64,000 nucleotides of DNA from a virus (IMGVR_UViG_3300035670_000105:26163-90162), one strand, 5' to 3'. Shown: positions 1 to 7,964, counted from the stretch's first letter. Notes: generated from the sequence alone by a model not told the origin. Numbers and translations: made by a program.

Positions 1-1
1 C

Positions 2-136
2 GGCCTGCCGGCTGCCGGTGAATCCCAGATGTTCTACATCTCGGGCCCCGACCTGGAGCTGGAGACGGAGAACTTCAAACAGCTGGCGGCCGCCTTCTGG
101 GCCAAGCGCGCCAGCGCCCAACTGCTGGCGGCCTAG
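2..136 (+). CDS. C-terminal end of an unidentified protein, cut by the window edge
   Basis: An open frame enters from the left edge and stops at the TAG at 134-136. It gives 44 residues, including the stretch FYISGPDLELETENFKQL and an Ala/Leu-rich end. I do not recognise the family. Its last codons overlap the stop of the convergent HNH gene, the two stops sharing the bases CTAG. If the genome is circular this is the end of a phage gene that starts to the left; host origin cannot be excluded. Confidence 0.5.
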   Translation, partial: GLPAAGESQMFYISGPDLELETENFKQLAAAFWAKRASAQLLAA

Positions 137-681
137 GCCTCCTCAAGCCAAGCCCAACACCGCCCGCCCGGCAACACGCTGTAGATAGTCGACCTCGGTA
201 TCCGCAACTCCCTTGCGAGACACGAGATCGACTTTGAACCTCGTCTTGCGACAAGGCGCCTGATCTCCAGCACTTGCCCCTGATCAAGGCGAGTCCTTGG
301 ATTCCGCGCGCCGCGAGACGCCGTCCCGTCCCTCACGCGATCCAGCTGATTCTGCGAAGGACTCCCATAGGAGAGATTCACCAGTCGGTTGTCCGTCTTG
401 CCCCCAGGGCCATGCAGAACAACCATCCCGTCTGGCCTCTCGCCCAGAAACGCCTCAGCGACAAGGCTGTGAACCATACAGTTCTCGTGAACTCCACACT
501 TGCTCAATACAAGCTGCAAATATCCATAGGTTGTTGTGGAGAACTTCCTGATCCTTCCTTTCCTCTTCACCTGGCCGAATCGCCTATGAGGCACAACGCG
601 ATCAACGCTGCGCACGCGCCCACGATCTGAAACCTCGTAGAGGCCTTCGTAGCCACAAACCGCAACCCACCGTTCTCCCAT
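133..681 (-). CDS. HNH homing endonuclease with NUMOD4-type and HTH regions
   Basis: Predicted free-standing homing endonuclease of 182 residues. The N-terminus (WVAVCGYEGLYEVSDRGRV) matches the NUMOD4 DNA-binding motif. The middle (VHSLVAEAFLG, then a His-containing LHGPGGKTDNR and LVNLSYGS) matches the HNH nuclease core of the I-HmuI type. The C-terminus (LARELRIPRSTIYSVL) looks like a helix-turn-helix specificity segment. I chose the ATG at 681 because it follows GGAGTATCT and sits at the start of the NUMOD region; the frame is open further upstream. It lies just downstream of the repressor in the same direction, so the two are probably co-transcribed, and it looks like an insertion at the immunity locus. 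Activity is not proven. Confidence 0.85.
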   Translation of the reverse strand: MGERWVAVCGYEGLYEVSDRGRVRSVDRVVPHRRFGQVKRKGRIRKFSTTTYGYLQLVLSKCGVHENCMVHSLVAEAFLGERPDGMVVLHGPGGKTDNRLVNLSYGSPSQNQLDRVRDGTASRGARNPRTRLDQGQVLEIRRLVARRGSKSISCLARELRIPRSTIYSVLPGGRCWAWLEEA

Positions 682-703
682 AGATACTCCAGCTGCAGGC
701 GGC

Positions 704-1366
704 CTAAAGCAGGAACTGTTCCTGCAGGGTGGAGACGGGCCGGCCGAGCAGCTTCGCCAACCCGCCCCACTGGACCTCATTCAGCTCCTGCTCACCACCC
801 GCTTCGATCGCTTCCAGCACGGGGGTGAGCGTGAGGATGGCGGCCAGCTCATCGAACAGCTCCGGTGCCGGCTCCCGCTTCTGGCGGATGAACTCCATCA
901 AGGCCTGGCACTGCAGCTGTGGTGGTGGTGGTGGTGCCGTCGGTTCATCGAGGGCAGAGCCATAGCGCTCCAGCAAGCGGACCAGCTCCCGTGCCAACTC
1001 CAGAGCCGAGAAGGCGACGGGACGCTGACTGAGCAACCGCTGATGCTCCAGCGCAGCCTCGCGGCCGCTCTCCACCCAGATGTAGACGCTGGTGATGTCG
1101 AAGTCGATCACCTTGGCGAGCTGCGCAACCGTGCGTGCCTTGAGCGCGTCGAAGTCGGCGCCGCCGGTCTTGTAGCGATGCAGCATCGTTGAAGAGATAT
1201 GAAGCGACGCGGCCAGTTCGTTCTGGGCACCAAGGACAGCGCCGCGTTCTGCGCCCAGACGCCTGAGGGCGTAGTTGATCAGCTCGGCAAAGCGCTCATC
1301 CCGCAGGCGCCGCTGGGGATCCTGAGGATTCTCAGCCCGCCCGCCATCTGCATCCAAGGCTGCCAT
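704..1366 (-). CDS. Probable phage repressor (HTH, Cro/C1-like)
   Basis: A 220-residue protein. Residues about 30-85 form a helix-turn-helix region (NELAASLHISSTMLHRYKTG) followed by an Ala/Leu helix, as in XRE/C1-type regulators. A Pro-rich linker (TAPPPPPQ) separates this from an acidic helical C-terminus that may be an oligomerisation domain; I see no LexA-type protease motif. The ATG at 1366 is preceded by CAGGAG. It is transcribed divergently from the primase-helicase across about 200 bp that contain an inverted repeat at 1420-1450. That is the classic position of a lysogeny repressor controlling the early operon. The repressor role is inference from domain and position. Confidence 0.72.
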   Translation of the reverse strand: MAALDADGGRAENPQDPQRRLRDERFAELINYALRRLGAERGAVLGAQNELAASLHISSTMLHRYKTGGADFDALKARTVAQLAKVIDFDITSVYIWVESGREAALEHQRLLSQRPVAFSALELARELVRLLERYGSALDEPTAPPPPPQLQCQALMEFIRQKREPAPELFDELAAILTLTPVLEAIEAGGEQELNEVQWGGLAKLLGRPVSTLQEQFLL

Positions 1367-1419
1367 GGGGCCAGCGCTCCTGTCGAATCGAGTTCCACCG
1401 TTCTAATACAGGCAATTAG

Positions 1420-1450
1420 CGGTTGTCGCCTGCGGCTGGTGTAACAACCG
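1420..1450. promoter_or_regulatory. Candidate operator: inverted repeat CGGTTGT-N17-ACAACCG
   Basis: A perfect 7-bp inverted repeat (1420-1426 and 1444-1450) sits between the divergent repressor (start 1366) and primase-helicase (start 1567). The half-sites are 24 bp apart start to start, a little over two helical turns, which suits a dimeric HTH protein. The assignment as operator is inference. Confidence 0.45.
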
Positions 1451-1532
1451 GCACTGTTGCGGGAATTGCATCACAGGCCTTCACCTGCCGCGGCCCACCA
1501 CCCCATGCCCTGTGCAACTGGGGTTGACCCAT

Positions 1533-1543
1533 CACCTACCCTC
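1533..1543 (+). promoter_or_regulatory. Promoter-like element CACCTACCCTC before the primase-helicase
   Basis: A variant of the recurrent CCATACCCTC element in the same orientation as the gene it precedes. It leaves 23 nt before the GTG at 1567, the spacing seen throughout the window. It contains TACCCT, a TANNNT-type -10 hexamer. This copy shows the element also serves the early operon. Confidence 0.5.
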
Positions 1544-1566
1544 AAGCCGAACCCGGGTTCATCGGC

Positions 1567-4089
1567 GTGGGAGAGAGCGTTGGCAGCCAGCCTTTGCTGG
1601 CGTTGGTGTCCCTGCATCACGGCCATCACAACAAGTCCAAGGACTTCCGAACGGCCGATGCCAGTGACACCTGGACCGTCGCGGCCCTGGACTTCGCCGA
1701 TCTGATCGATCACATCAGCTGCGGCAAGGCGTTCCTCAACTGCCAGCTCGACGGCCCTCGCAAGACCGAGAGCTGCCGCGCCTCCAACCTGATCATCCTC
1801 GATGTCGATGGCGACATCACCCTTGAGGAGTTCTGGGCAATCCCCTTTGCCCAGCGCCACTGCGCCTTCACCTACACCAGCTGCTCCCATCTCGATGATG
1901 CCAAGCAGCAGAAGCGACAATCACCGACCAACCACAGCTTCCGCGCCCTTTTCCCGGCCGAGGCGATCGACATCGGTGAGCCGGGCGGGACTGAGCTGTA
2001 CGCCGAGCGCTACCACCTGCTGCTGGAGCGCCTCGGGCTGCAGCTGAAGGACACCTCCCCGGCCAAGCCAGCCCAACCCTGGTATGGCAATGACGCCACC
2101 CAGGTGCAGCTAGGCCAGGCCGTGCCCCTGGACTGGGAGTTCACAGCTGATGCGGTGGACCGGGTACGGGCCAAAGCGATGGGCCGCCAGCGATTGCAAG
2201 CCGCGGCCGCTGCCAGCTTTGACGATGACGGCCTGGATGAGCAGCGCGCCGTCTACCTGCTCGACAACCTGCTGCGGCCCAGCGTCGATGGCGAATTCTC
2301 CAGCTACTGGGTGCAGGTGTTCAACGCCTGCGCTGCCAGTGGCTCGGACGCCGTCCGTGATGCGTTCCTGGCCTGGCACGACCGCGGCCACCACAGCAAG
2401 ACGCAGAAAGGCGTAGCCCGCCGCTACGACAAGGCGGGTAGCCGCAGCGGCCTGGGCAAGCTGTTCGCTCTGGCCAAGGAGCAACACGGCAGCAACTGGT
2501 ACCAGCTGCTGCCCGTGGAGCTGCGGCGCAAGCGCAGCACCTCCACCCCCCCAATCACCCTGATGTCCTCCCGCAGTTGGGATGACATCGCCCCACAACA
2601 AGACTTCTCCTCCCCCATTCCTGATGCCGTCTCGCCGGCCCAGCTCCAACGCATCAGCTTCAATCTCAACTCGCAGGCGCTGGGCTCATCCGCTGCAGAC
2701 GCCCAGACCCGTGAGGCCGTCGATCTACACAATGATCTGCTCTGGCGCATCTACCGCCTGGAAGTCGAGCTGATCCACCAGAAGGATGGCAGCGAGGAGG
2801 CGGTGGATGAAGCAGAAGGCAGCGCCCTGCAAGTCGAATACCGCAACGAACTGGCCAACCTCCTACCGCTCTACGGCCGGGAGAGCTGGCGCATCGACCA
2901 GGCCCTGCTGGACATCTTCAAGCGCGAGCACAACCTGGGCGGTCGCACCAAGCGGGACATCAAACCCCAGAAGCTCAGCGATCACATCCTGGAAGAAGCG
3001 GAGTGGCTCCTGCCGGATCTGATGATGCCCGGCCGCAGCTACATGCTCTACGGCCTGACGGGCACAGGCAAGTCCACGATGGCGCTGATGCTCGCCCGCG
3101 TGATCACCGGCACCCCGGATCACGCCGCTTTCCTCGACTGCAATCCTGTCCCCGGTGAGATCTTCGGCACCCGTCGCGTGCTCTATGTCGCCAGTGATGG
3201 CGGTGATGGAGCCATCACGGATCTCAAGACTTACGCCAAGCGCCACAAGATGGATCAGGCGCAGTGGTGCGAGGACTACCTGCGCGTCATCGGGGAGAGC
3301 ACCTGCAATAACGCCACCCCATGGAAGATGAATCTCTATGAGATGCATCGCCTGGCCGAAATCCTAGAGGAAGCCGCGGCCGAAGGGGTGCCTTACGCCC
3401 TGGTGATCTTCGACTCACTAAAGGCAATCTGCCCGCGCAACGTGCGTGTTGGCGATCAGATCATCACGGACTACATCGAGATCCTGACCAAGATCTGCTC
3501 CTCCCGCGGGGCGGCGTCGCTGTTCATTCACCACCAGGCCAAGGACACCCCGACATTCCAGGGAGCATCAGGCATTGGCGAGATGATCAGTGGCATTTTC
3601 TCCATCAAGAAGAAGGATGAGCAACACCACTTTTGTATCGAGAAAACCCGTGTGAGTCTACGCGGAAATCGAGAGATCCCGTACACCATCAAGGACGGCA
3701 GGCTTGTACAGCTCAACCACTTTGAAGGTGATGATCACAGCACTGATGAAGGCAAGATTCTCGCCATCTTGCAAGAGCACTATGAGCGCCATCGTAGCCG
3801 CGTCGCCCACCTCGATGTCACCGATGAGCTACGCAACTACGCCGGCATCAGCCGCGATGACCTGCGCATCATGCTCAACCAGCGTGGCGGCAATGGCAAG
3901 AGGATCTTCACGAGGCCAGGGCGCAACGACCTTCTCAAGGAGATGGAGTTAACAGGCGCCATCCGCGAACTAACCCACAAGAAGTTCAAGAACTACGCCA
4001 TCGCCAGTGCCAAAGGTTTCTGCGCTGACACCACCGACCAGCTTCAGATGCCAGCTGACACCGTCGATATTTATCCCGGCTGGGATTGA
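1567..4089 (+). CDS. Primase-helicase fusion (prim-pol-like N-terminus, RecA-fold helicase C-terminus)
   Basis: An 840-residue replication protein. The N-terminal third carries acidic and His/Arg motifs typical of primase-polymerase domains: LIILDVDGD near residue 78, TYTSCSH near 104, and SFRALFP. A RepA/DnaB-like RecA-fold ATPase follows, with Walker A GLTGTGKST at about 496, Walker B ALVIFDSLKAI at about 611 and a histidine motif FIHHQAK at about 652. A winged-helix-like tail ends the protein. The linker near residues 328-343 contains ITLMSSRSWDDIAPQ, which recurs at the C-terminus of the next gene's product. The start is GTG, with a promoter-like element 23 nt upstream. It probably acts as the phage origin-unwinding and priming enzyme. 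No DNA polymerase gene is seen in the window, so host polymerase may be used. Confidence 0.8.
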   Translation: MGESVGSQPLLALVSLHHGHHNKSKDFRTADASDTWTVAALDFADLIDHISCGKAFLNCQLDGPRKTESCRASNLIILDVDGDITLEEFWAIPFAQRHCAFTYTSCSHLDDAKQQKRQSPTNHSFRALFPAEAIDIGEPGGTELYAERYHLLLERLGLQLKDTSPAKPAQPWYGNDATQVQLGQAVPLDWEFTADAVDRVRAKAMGRQRLQAAAAASFDDDGLDEQRAVYLLDNLLRPSVDGEFSSYWVQVFNACAASGSDAVRDAFLAWHDRGHHSKTQKGVARRYDKAGSRSGLGKLFALAKEQHGSNWYQLLPVELRRKRSTSTPPITLMSSRSWDDIAPQQDFSSPIPDAVSPAQLQRISFNLNSQALGSSAADAQTREAVDLHNDLLWRIYRLEVELIHQKDGSEEAVDEAEGSALQVEYRNELANLLPLYGRESWRIDQALLDIFKREHNLGGRTKRDIKPQKLSDHILEEAEWLLPDLMMPGRSYMLYGLTGTGKSTMALMLARVITGTPDHAAFLDCNPVPGEIFGTRRVLYVASDGGDGAITDLKTYAKRHKMDQAQWCEDYLRVIGESTCNNATPWKMNLYEMHRLAEILEEAAAEGVPYALVIFDSLKAICPRNVRVGDQIITDYIEILTKICSSRGAASLFIHHQAKDTPTFQGASGIGEMISGIFSIKKKDEQHHFCIEKTRVSLRGNREIPYTIKDGRLVQLNHFEGDDHSTDEGKILAILQEHYERHRSRVAHLDVTDELRNYAGISRDDLRIMLNQRGGNGKRIFTRPGRNDLLKEMELTGAIRELTHKKFKNYAIASAKGFCADTTDQLQMPADTVDIYPGWD

Positions 4090-4130
4090 TCACCCGCTTC
4101 ATTTCCTGCTTCTTCAATTCTTTCATTGGT

Positions 4131-4158
4131 GATCTATAGATCATTCGATCTATAGATA
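4131..4158. repeat. Tandem palindromes GATCTATAGATC and GATCTATAGATA
   Basis: Two near-identical palindromic 12-mers start at 4131 and 4147, 16 bp apart, just after the primase-helicase stop codon. The first is a perfect palindrome and the second differs in its last base. The spacing suits a dimeric DNA-binding protein such as a repressor or origin protein; the binder is unknown. Confidence 0.55.
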
Positions 4159-4490
4159 CACCTTCTTCCTTGCTACTTTGGAGACATTGCTCCGAGACAT
4201 AGCCATACGCCTCCGGCTGGATCTTAGGGCATGCCGCAACCGCTGTTTGACTGGCTCCAGTCTCAGGCAATGCCATAACGCAGGGGTTCAACAGCTCGGC
4301 GTCCCTGTGGCTGCAGGCCATTCCAATGTTCACTGCATCGGTATCAAGCTGAGACAACCCGGTGAGATCCCAGTCATTGCAATGGATCTCACGGTTCATT
4401 GCATCGAGCCTCGCTTTCCGTGTTTGCCTAGATTCCAGTGTTTGCAAGGGATCTGCAACGATGCTGCATCGCAGGGGGCCTCGTGATGTG

Positions 4491-4506
4491 CGCGCATGCA
4501 TGCGCG
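4491..4506. repeat. Perfect 16-bp palindrome CGCGCATGCATGCGCG
   Basis: A perfect 16-bp palindrome about 100 bp before the promoter-like element of the SSB-like gene. Alternating purine-pyrimidine content makes it able to form a cruciform or Z-DNA. It could equally be an avoided or modified restriction-type site. No protein can be assigned. Confidence 0.5.
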
Positions 4507-4604
4507 ATCTATCTATGCATTCAAAATCACGCCCCTGAATCACAGTTTGTGAAGCACTCGACAGGGACGCCCTGTTCACCCGGGTTGCACAAGCAGTCGA
4601 ATCC

Positions 4605-4614
4605 CCCTACGCTC
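4605..4614 (+). promoter_or_regulatory. Promoter-like element CCCTACGCTC before the SSB-like gene
   Basis: A variant of the recurrent element with TACGCT in place of TACCCT. It leaves 23 nt before the ATG at 4638. The kept TA and T positions of the hexamer, with a changed middle, support reading the element as a -10 box. Confidence 0.4.
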
Positions 4615-4637
4615 TGGACTGTCGTTGCCCCTGTCCC

Positions 4638-5282
4638 ATGCGCGAGGTGTTCGGTGACGCCCGACTCGTCACCACCGCCGATGGCTTTGCCCTGGAGGCT
4701 CTGGGGCTGCATCGCCCCGCCACGCTGATCGCCTCCACCGCTGGCCACGCAGTCCCCGACCTGACGGATTACCTCGGCCGCGTTGTCAGCTTCGTCGGCG
4801 CCCTGGAGGCTCCAGGCGAGAACCTGGAGATCCTGCGCGTCCACGCCAACGAACTGCATCTGGCCCCAGCCGCGGCGGAAGACCCCACCCCCTCGCCTCT
4901 GTGGGCCGTCACCTCTGGCAACCTCGGCCGTGATGGCGACACCGACAAAGCCGCGGCCTACAACCCCAAGGGTGATCGGGTGACGGCATCGCTGGCCTAC
5001 GCCAAGAACGACACCCGCACCTCCTGGCTGCGCATCAGCTGCTACGCCTACTACGCCGCCGCTCCCCTGCTGGCCGAGCTGGAGGCAGGCAGTGCCATCA
5101 CCACCTACGGCGCCCTGGAGAGCTACGACTACAACGGCAAGCCTCGCCTGCAGCTGGCCCTGCGCGGCTTCCAGCTCAGCCGCACCGGTGGCACCGCTCG
5201 CCCCACGCCAATCACCCTGATGTCCTCGCGCAGCCGGGATGACATCGCTCCGCAAACCGACGCTTTCACCTCAGCGGGATGA
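4638..5282 (+). CDS. Putative OB-fold single-stranded DNA-binding protein
   Basis: A 214-residue protein. The central part (WAVTSGNLGRDGD, then DRVTASLAYAKNDTRTSWLRISC and ITTYGALESYDYNGKPRLQL) has the strand pattern and aromatic content of an OB-fold SSB-like domain. The C-terminus carries PITLMSSRSRDDIAPQ, nearly identical to a segment in the linker of the primase-helicase. In bacterial SSBs a conserved C-terminal tail recruits partners, so this shared peptide may be a docking tag. The gene directly follows the origin-like region and starts a plus-strand operon. SSB identity is inferred from fold pattern and context. Confidence 0.5.
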   Translation: MREVFGDARLVTTADGFALEALGLHRPATLIASTAGHAVPDLTDYLGRVVSFVGALEAPGENLEILRVHANELHLAPAAAEDPTPSPLWAVTSGNLGRDGDTDKAAAYNPKGDRVTASLAYAKNDTRTSWLRISCYAYYAAAPLLAELEAGSAITTYGALESYDYNGKPRLQLALRGFQLSRTGGTARPTPITLMSSRSRDDIAPQTDAFTSAG

Positions 5283-5286
5283 ACAC

Positions 5287-5517
5287 ATGGATTGGACAGT
5301 CGACAACAACGGCAACGAATGCGGTAACTGCCTTTGGTTCCAGGAAACCGAGGCCAAAGAAGGCTTCTGCTACTACGAGCCGCCTCAAGTCTTTGCCGTT
5401 TACGACCGCAAAACCAAGCGGATTGAGCGCGTTACATGCCGGCCCGAAGCCTATGCCCGCTCCATCTGCAGCAAACACACGCCCATCCCAGGCGTGACCC
5501 CCACCCCTACCCCCTGA
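5287..5517 (+). CDS. Small cysteine-rich protein, probable zinc binding
   Basis: A 76-residue product. Cysteines occur as ECGNCLWF, GFCYYE, VTCRP and SICSKH, a pattern that could bind one zinc ion. The ATG at 5287 lies 4 nt after the SSB-like stop, so the two are probably translationally coupled; the frame is open further upstream inside the SSB gene. The tail is Pro/Thr rich. I do not recognise the family. The position suggests an early replication or regulatory role. Confidence 0.65.
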   Translation: MDWTVDNNGNECGNCLWFQETEAKEGFCYYEPPQVFAVYDRKTKRIERVTCRPEAYARSICSKHTPIPGVTPTPTP

Positions 5518-5522
5518 CTCCC

Positions 5523-5837
5523 GTGAAGACCGCTGAGTTTCAACTGGGCATGCGCGTTCGCCGCCGCACCGACGAGTCCGCTTTCGTCCGTGATCGCCGC
5601 GATCATCCCAAGCTCAAAGGGCGTCGCCCTGGCATCGTCGTCGGCATGCCCGAGCGACTCGGGGAGCGGCACACCTCTGTTGCCATCCAGTGGGAAGGCA
5701 GCACCCGCGTTGACCATGTCATCATCCACCGGCTGGAACCACTGCCCAAGAAAGACCAGCCCATCGCCCTCGGCGGCACCTGGCAGGCGGAGCCCGGCAC
5801 CATGCTCGCCAAGGCCAAGACCATACCCTCAGCCTGA
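5523..5837 (+). CDS. Hypothetical protein, SH3/KOW-like
   Basis: A 104-residue basic protein. GMRVRRR, RRPGIVVGMP, SVAIQWEGS and HVIIHRLEPL resemble the beta-strand pattern of small SH3-like barrels. The GTG at 5523 follows the preceding stop by 5 nt and no ATG gives a sensible alternative. The final codons contain the promoter-like element of the next gene (5821-5830). Function unknown. Confidence 0.6.
   Translation: MKTAEFQLGMRVRRRTDESAFVRDRRDHPKLKGRRPGIVVGMPERLGERHTSVAIQWEGSTRVDHVIIHRLEPLPKKDQPIALGGTWQAEPGTMLAKAKTIPSA
5821..5830 (+). promoter_or_regulatory. Exact consensus CCATACCCTC on the plus strand
   Basis: A perfect copy of the element, inside the last codons of the preceding gene and 24 nt before the ATG at 5855. 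It shows that the motif tracks gene direction and is not a strand-specific feature of the late region. Confidence 0.55.
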
Positions 5838-5854
5838 CTCGTCCACGGCCGGCC

Positions 5855-6310
5855 ATGGCATTTGATGCCTCCAGGATTCCCGCAGACCAGATCAAGAAGG
5901 CGCGGGAAGCCTATGGCGGAATGATTCAGGGGCGGCCCACTGCTAGTGGCATCACCGACGCCGGGGGCGCTGTTGATCCTTTTGACAAGCAACACGACGG
6001 CAGCTATGCGGTCAACCCCTGGACCCACAACTTCAACACAGACCCCAACCGAGGGAACGTGGCGATCACCAACTACAAGGGTGAAACCGAGTCCGTTCCG
6101 TTCTGGCAAGCTGATCGCCGGTTCTCCGCTGACCTCGGCCTCACCGGCTTTGAAGACATCACCAACCAGCTCAACGAACTGACAGCTCGCTTCTCGGACA
6201 GCCTATACCGGCAGACGAAATACGGCTACCAGAATCTCGCCGAACAGACCGACTCCAAGTTCATCCCGATGAAGCACGGCAAGAACGACCGCAAGCAACG
6301 CTGGGGCTGA
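5855..6310 (+). CDS. Hypothetical protein
   Basis: A 151-residue hydrophilic protein with no recognisable domain. It has an acidic and aromatic centre (PWTHNFNTDPNRGN, FWQADRRF), an Asn/Gln-rich helix and a Lys-rich tail (KHGKNDRKQRWG). It has no membrane segment or signal. The ATG is placed 24 nt after a perfect promoter-like element. It lies between small DNA-related genes in the early operon. Confidence 0.65.
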   Translation: MAFDASRIPADQIKKAREAYGGMIQGRPTASGITDAGGAVDPFDKQHDGSYAVNPWTHNFNTDPNRGNVAITNYKGETESVPFWQADRRFSADLGLTGFEDITNQLNELTARFSDSLYRQTKYGYQNLAEQTDSKFIPMKHGKNDRKQRWG

Positions 6311-6367
6311 ATCCAACGCGCATCGCCGCAGATTCTCCTTACCCCTGCTTCAGGTTGATGCACCTCC

Positions 6368-6802
6368 ATGTCCCGCGATCACCTGGCCGCTGCACTCTTC
6401 GGGCTGCCCCAATCCCCCAGTGAAAGCCAGAAGCGTTTCGCTGCTGCCGCGGCCACTCTGATCCTCAAGGATCTGATCACCCAATGCGCCAAGCATGCGT
6501 CCCGGGAGGGCCCCGGCGCCCTTGTCGTCGCCATCGCTGAGAACCGCAAGGAACGCAGCACCTGGGCCACCTCCCACACCCTGCACCACAACCTCGCCAT
6601 CGCCGAGGAGCTGAACGACACCGCCATGGCTGATGTCCATCGGCGGCTGCTGGAGCGCCTTGGCTGCATCGACACCAGCACCACGGCCCTGCTGCTGTTG
6701 CTGGAGCGCGATGGCGATGGCCACGGCACCGCTCGCGTCTACGAGCTGGACATCGACCGCGATCCCGCTGCCGCTGCTGCCGCCATTCGGGAGATCGGCT
6801 AA
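6368..6802 (+). CDS. Hypothetical alpha-helical protein
   Basis: A 144-residue protein, largely helical, with Ala-rich helices, several His residues (TSHTLHHNL) and an acidic segment LLLLERDGDGHG. Its TAA stop overlaps the ATG of the next gene, which implies translational coupling. A weak TTACCCCT variant of the promoter-like element precedes it by 21 nt. No family recognised. Confidence 0.6.
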   Translation: MSRDHLAAALFGLPQSPSESQKRFAAAAATLILKDLITQCAKHASREGPGALVVAIAENRKERSTWATSHTLHHNLAIAEELNDTAMADVHRRLLERLGCIDTSTTALLLLLERDGDGHGTARVYELDIDRDPAAAAAAIREIG

Positions 6803-7494
6803 TGGCTCTCCGCGTTCGCCCCGCCGGCCGCTGCCGCGGCCACCTGCCTGATCCCGATGGCACCGTCCTCATCCCGCCCGAGGACTACATCGCCGCTGTT
6901 CGCAAGACCCTCGGCTGGATCGATCTCGACCCCTGCTCCACCGCCATCGCCCAGCAGTCCATCGACGCGATGGGCTGGTATCGAGCCGAGGACGCAGAGG
7001 CCGCACTCGCCGAACCCTGGGCCGGCCGCGTCTTCCTCCACCCCCACCCTGACGGCATCATCGCCCGCTACCAGCTGCAGAAGCTGCTGCGGGACTACCT
7101 CGCGGATCGCGTCACCGCCGCTGTCCTCCTGCTTGGCAAGTCCGACTGGCTTCGCTCCGAGCCGCTGCTGCTCTCCTTCCCGTTCCTTTTTCACTACCGC
7201 CGCCTCACCCACTGGCGCTGGCTCACCGCAACCCAGGAGCTGGTGCGCATCAACCCCTCCTTCAACTCCGTCTCCCTCTACCTGCCGGCCAAGGCGAACG
7301 GCACCCATTTCGATGACGACGCCCTCGCCCGTTTCCTCGATGCCTTCTCACCCTTTGGCCGTGTCCTGCTGACAGAAGACCTCGGTGAGGACTGGGAGCA
7401 GCACGCCCTGATCGCCACGCGGCGCATGCCCGTGCATCCCGTCCTCACCACCTCGCGCATCGAGCGGCCCACCATCACCGGAGGCGAGCCATGA
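6802..7494 (+). CDS. Degenerate relative of phage DNA N6-adenine methyltransferase (Dam-like)
   Basis: A 230-residue protein. Residues about 38-90 read LGWIDLDPCS, IDAMGWYRAED, then EPWAGRVFLHPHPDGI. This follows the layout of phage Dam-type enzymes, in which the DPC motif is followed by an asparagine-proline catalytic motif (NPPY or similar). Here the catalytic position reads HPHP, so methyl transfer is doubtful. The later segment VTAAVLLLGKSDWLRSEPLL also fits the family. It may be a repurposed DNA- or SAM-binding protein. It overlaps both neighbours by 1 to 4 nt in a tight operon. Confidence 0.5.
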   Translation: MALRVRPAGRCRGHLPDPDGTVLIPPEDYIAAVRKTLGWIDLDPCSTAIAQQSIDAMGWYRAEDAEAALAEPWAGRVFLHPHPDGIIARYQLQKLLRDYLADRVTAAVLLLGKSDWLRSEPLLLSFPFLFHYRRLTHWRWLTATQELVRINPSFNSVSLYLPAKANGTHFDDDALARFLDAFSPFGRVLLTEDLGEDWEQHALIATRRMPVHPVLTTSRIERPTITGGEP

Positions 7495-7964
7495 CCGCTC
7501 GCGCCCCGTACTGCACCATCACCGGCCGCGTCATCAATGGCGGCTGCAGTGGCGTTGCCCTTCTCAATGGCCACCCCCGCTGCCGCATCCCTGTCCTGAC
7601 AGCCGGTGCACCATCGATTCAGACCGAAAGCGGCTGGCTCAGACCCGAACGCTCCCTCGTCTACGACAACCCCACCCTCCTACTCCATCACGCCGCAGCC
7701 ACCCACCCAACCGTCATCCTCACCAAGGCGCAGCTGGCTGGCTTCTCCAAGACCGCCACCCGCCTCATCGCCCTTCTGCGCCCCTACCCCTGGGCCATCC
7801 CCCAGCCCCTCGACTGGCCCGAACCTGAACTCCTCCTCTTCTCCACCATCAACAACCCCCTGCTCTTCGATCTCATCCTCCTCAAGCGGCAGCTGCAGCA
7901 AGTTGAAAAGCTCCAGCTCCATACCCTCAGCGGCAGCTCATTCCTCGCCTACCGGCGTTGCTGA
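7491..7964 (+). CDS. Hypothetical protein
   Basis: A 157-residue protein whose ATG overlaps the preceding stop. It is rich in Pro and Leu, with a hydrophobic helical end (FDLILLKRQLQQVEKL). Cysteines near the N-terminus (YCTITG, GGCSG, RCRI) might bind metal. No family recognised. Its last codons hold a perfect promoter-like element for the following gene. Confidence 0.55.
   Translation: MTARAPYCTITGRVINGGCSGVALLNGHPRCRIPVLTAGAPSIQTESGWLRPERSLVYDNPTLLLHHAAATHPTVILTKAQLAGFSKTATRLIALLRPYPWAIPQPLDWPEPELLLFSTINNPLLFDLILLKRQLQQVEKLQLHTLSGSSFLAYRRC
7919..7928 (+). promoter_or_regulatory. Exact consensus CCATACCCTC on the plus strand
   Basis: A perfect copy lying 41 nt before the ATG at 7970 and 29 nt before a TTG at 7958. 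The spacing is longer than usual, so either the gene starts at the TTG or this copy is a chance match inside coding DNA. Confidence 0.35.

Larger units (their letters stand above)
4090..4637. other. Long intergenic region with palindromes; possible replication origin or control region
   Basis: About 550 bp separate the primase-helicase from the SSB-like gene. The stretch is more AT-rich than its surroundings at its left end. It holds a pair of GATCTATAGAT(C) palindromes, a 16-bp palindrome, and three scattered TGCATCG words (near 4335, 4396 and 4465). Small open frames exist on both strands (a plus frame 4178-4486 and a minus frame running into the primase gene), but they look like chance frames. 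Its place beside the primase fits an origin; that is inference. Confidence 0.4.

Noticed and set aside
3986-4579. 197-codon minus-strand frame across the primase end and the intergenic gap
   Set aside because: Its second part is antisense to the primase gene, its composition is irregular and no ribosome site precedes a start. Treated as chance.
5504-5514. CCTACCCCC as a further promoter-like element before the gene at 5523
   Set aside because: Only about 9 nt separate it from the start codon, against 20-28 nt elsewhere, and the hexamer loses its final T position.
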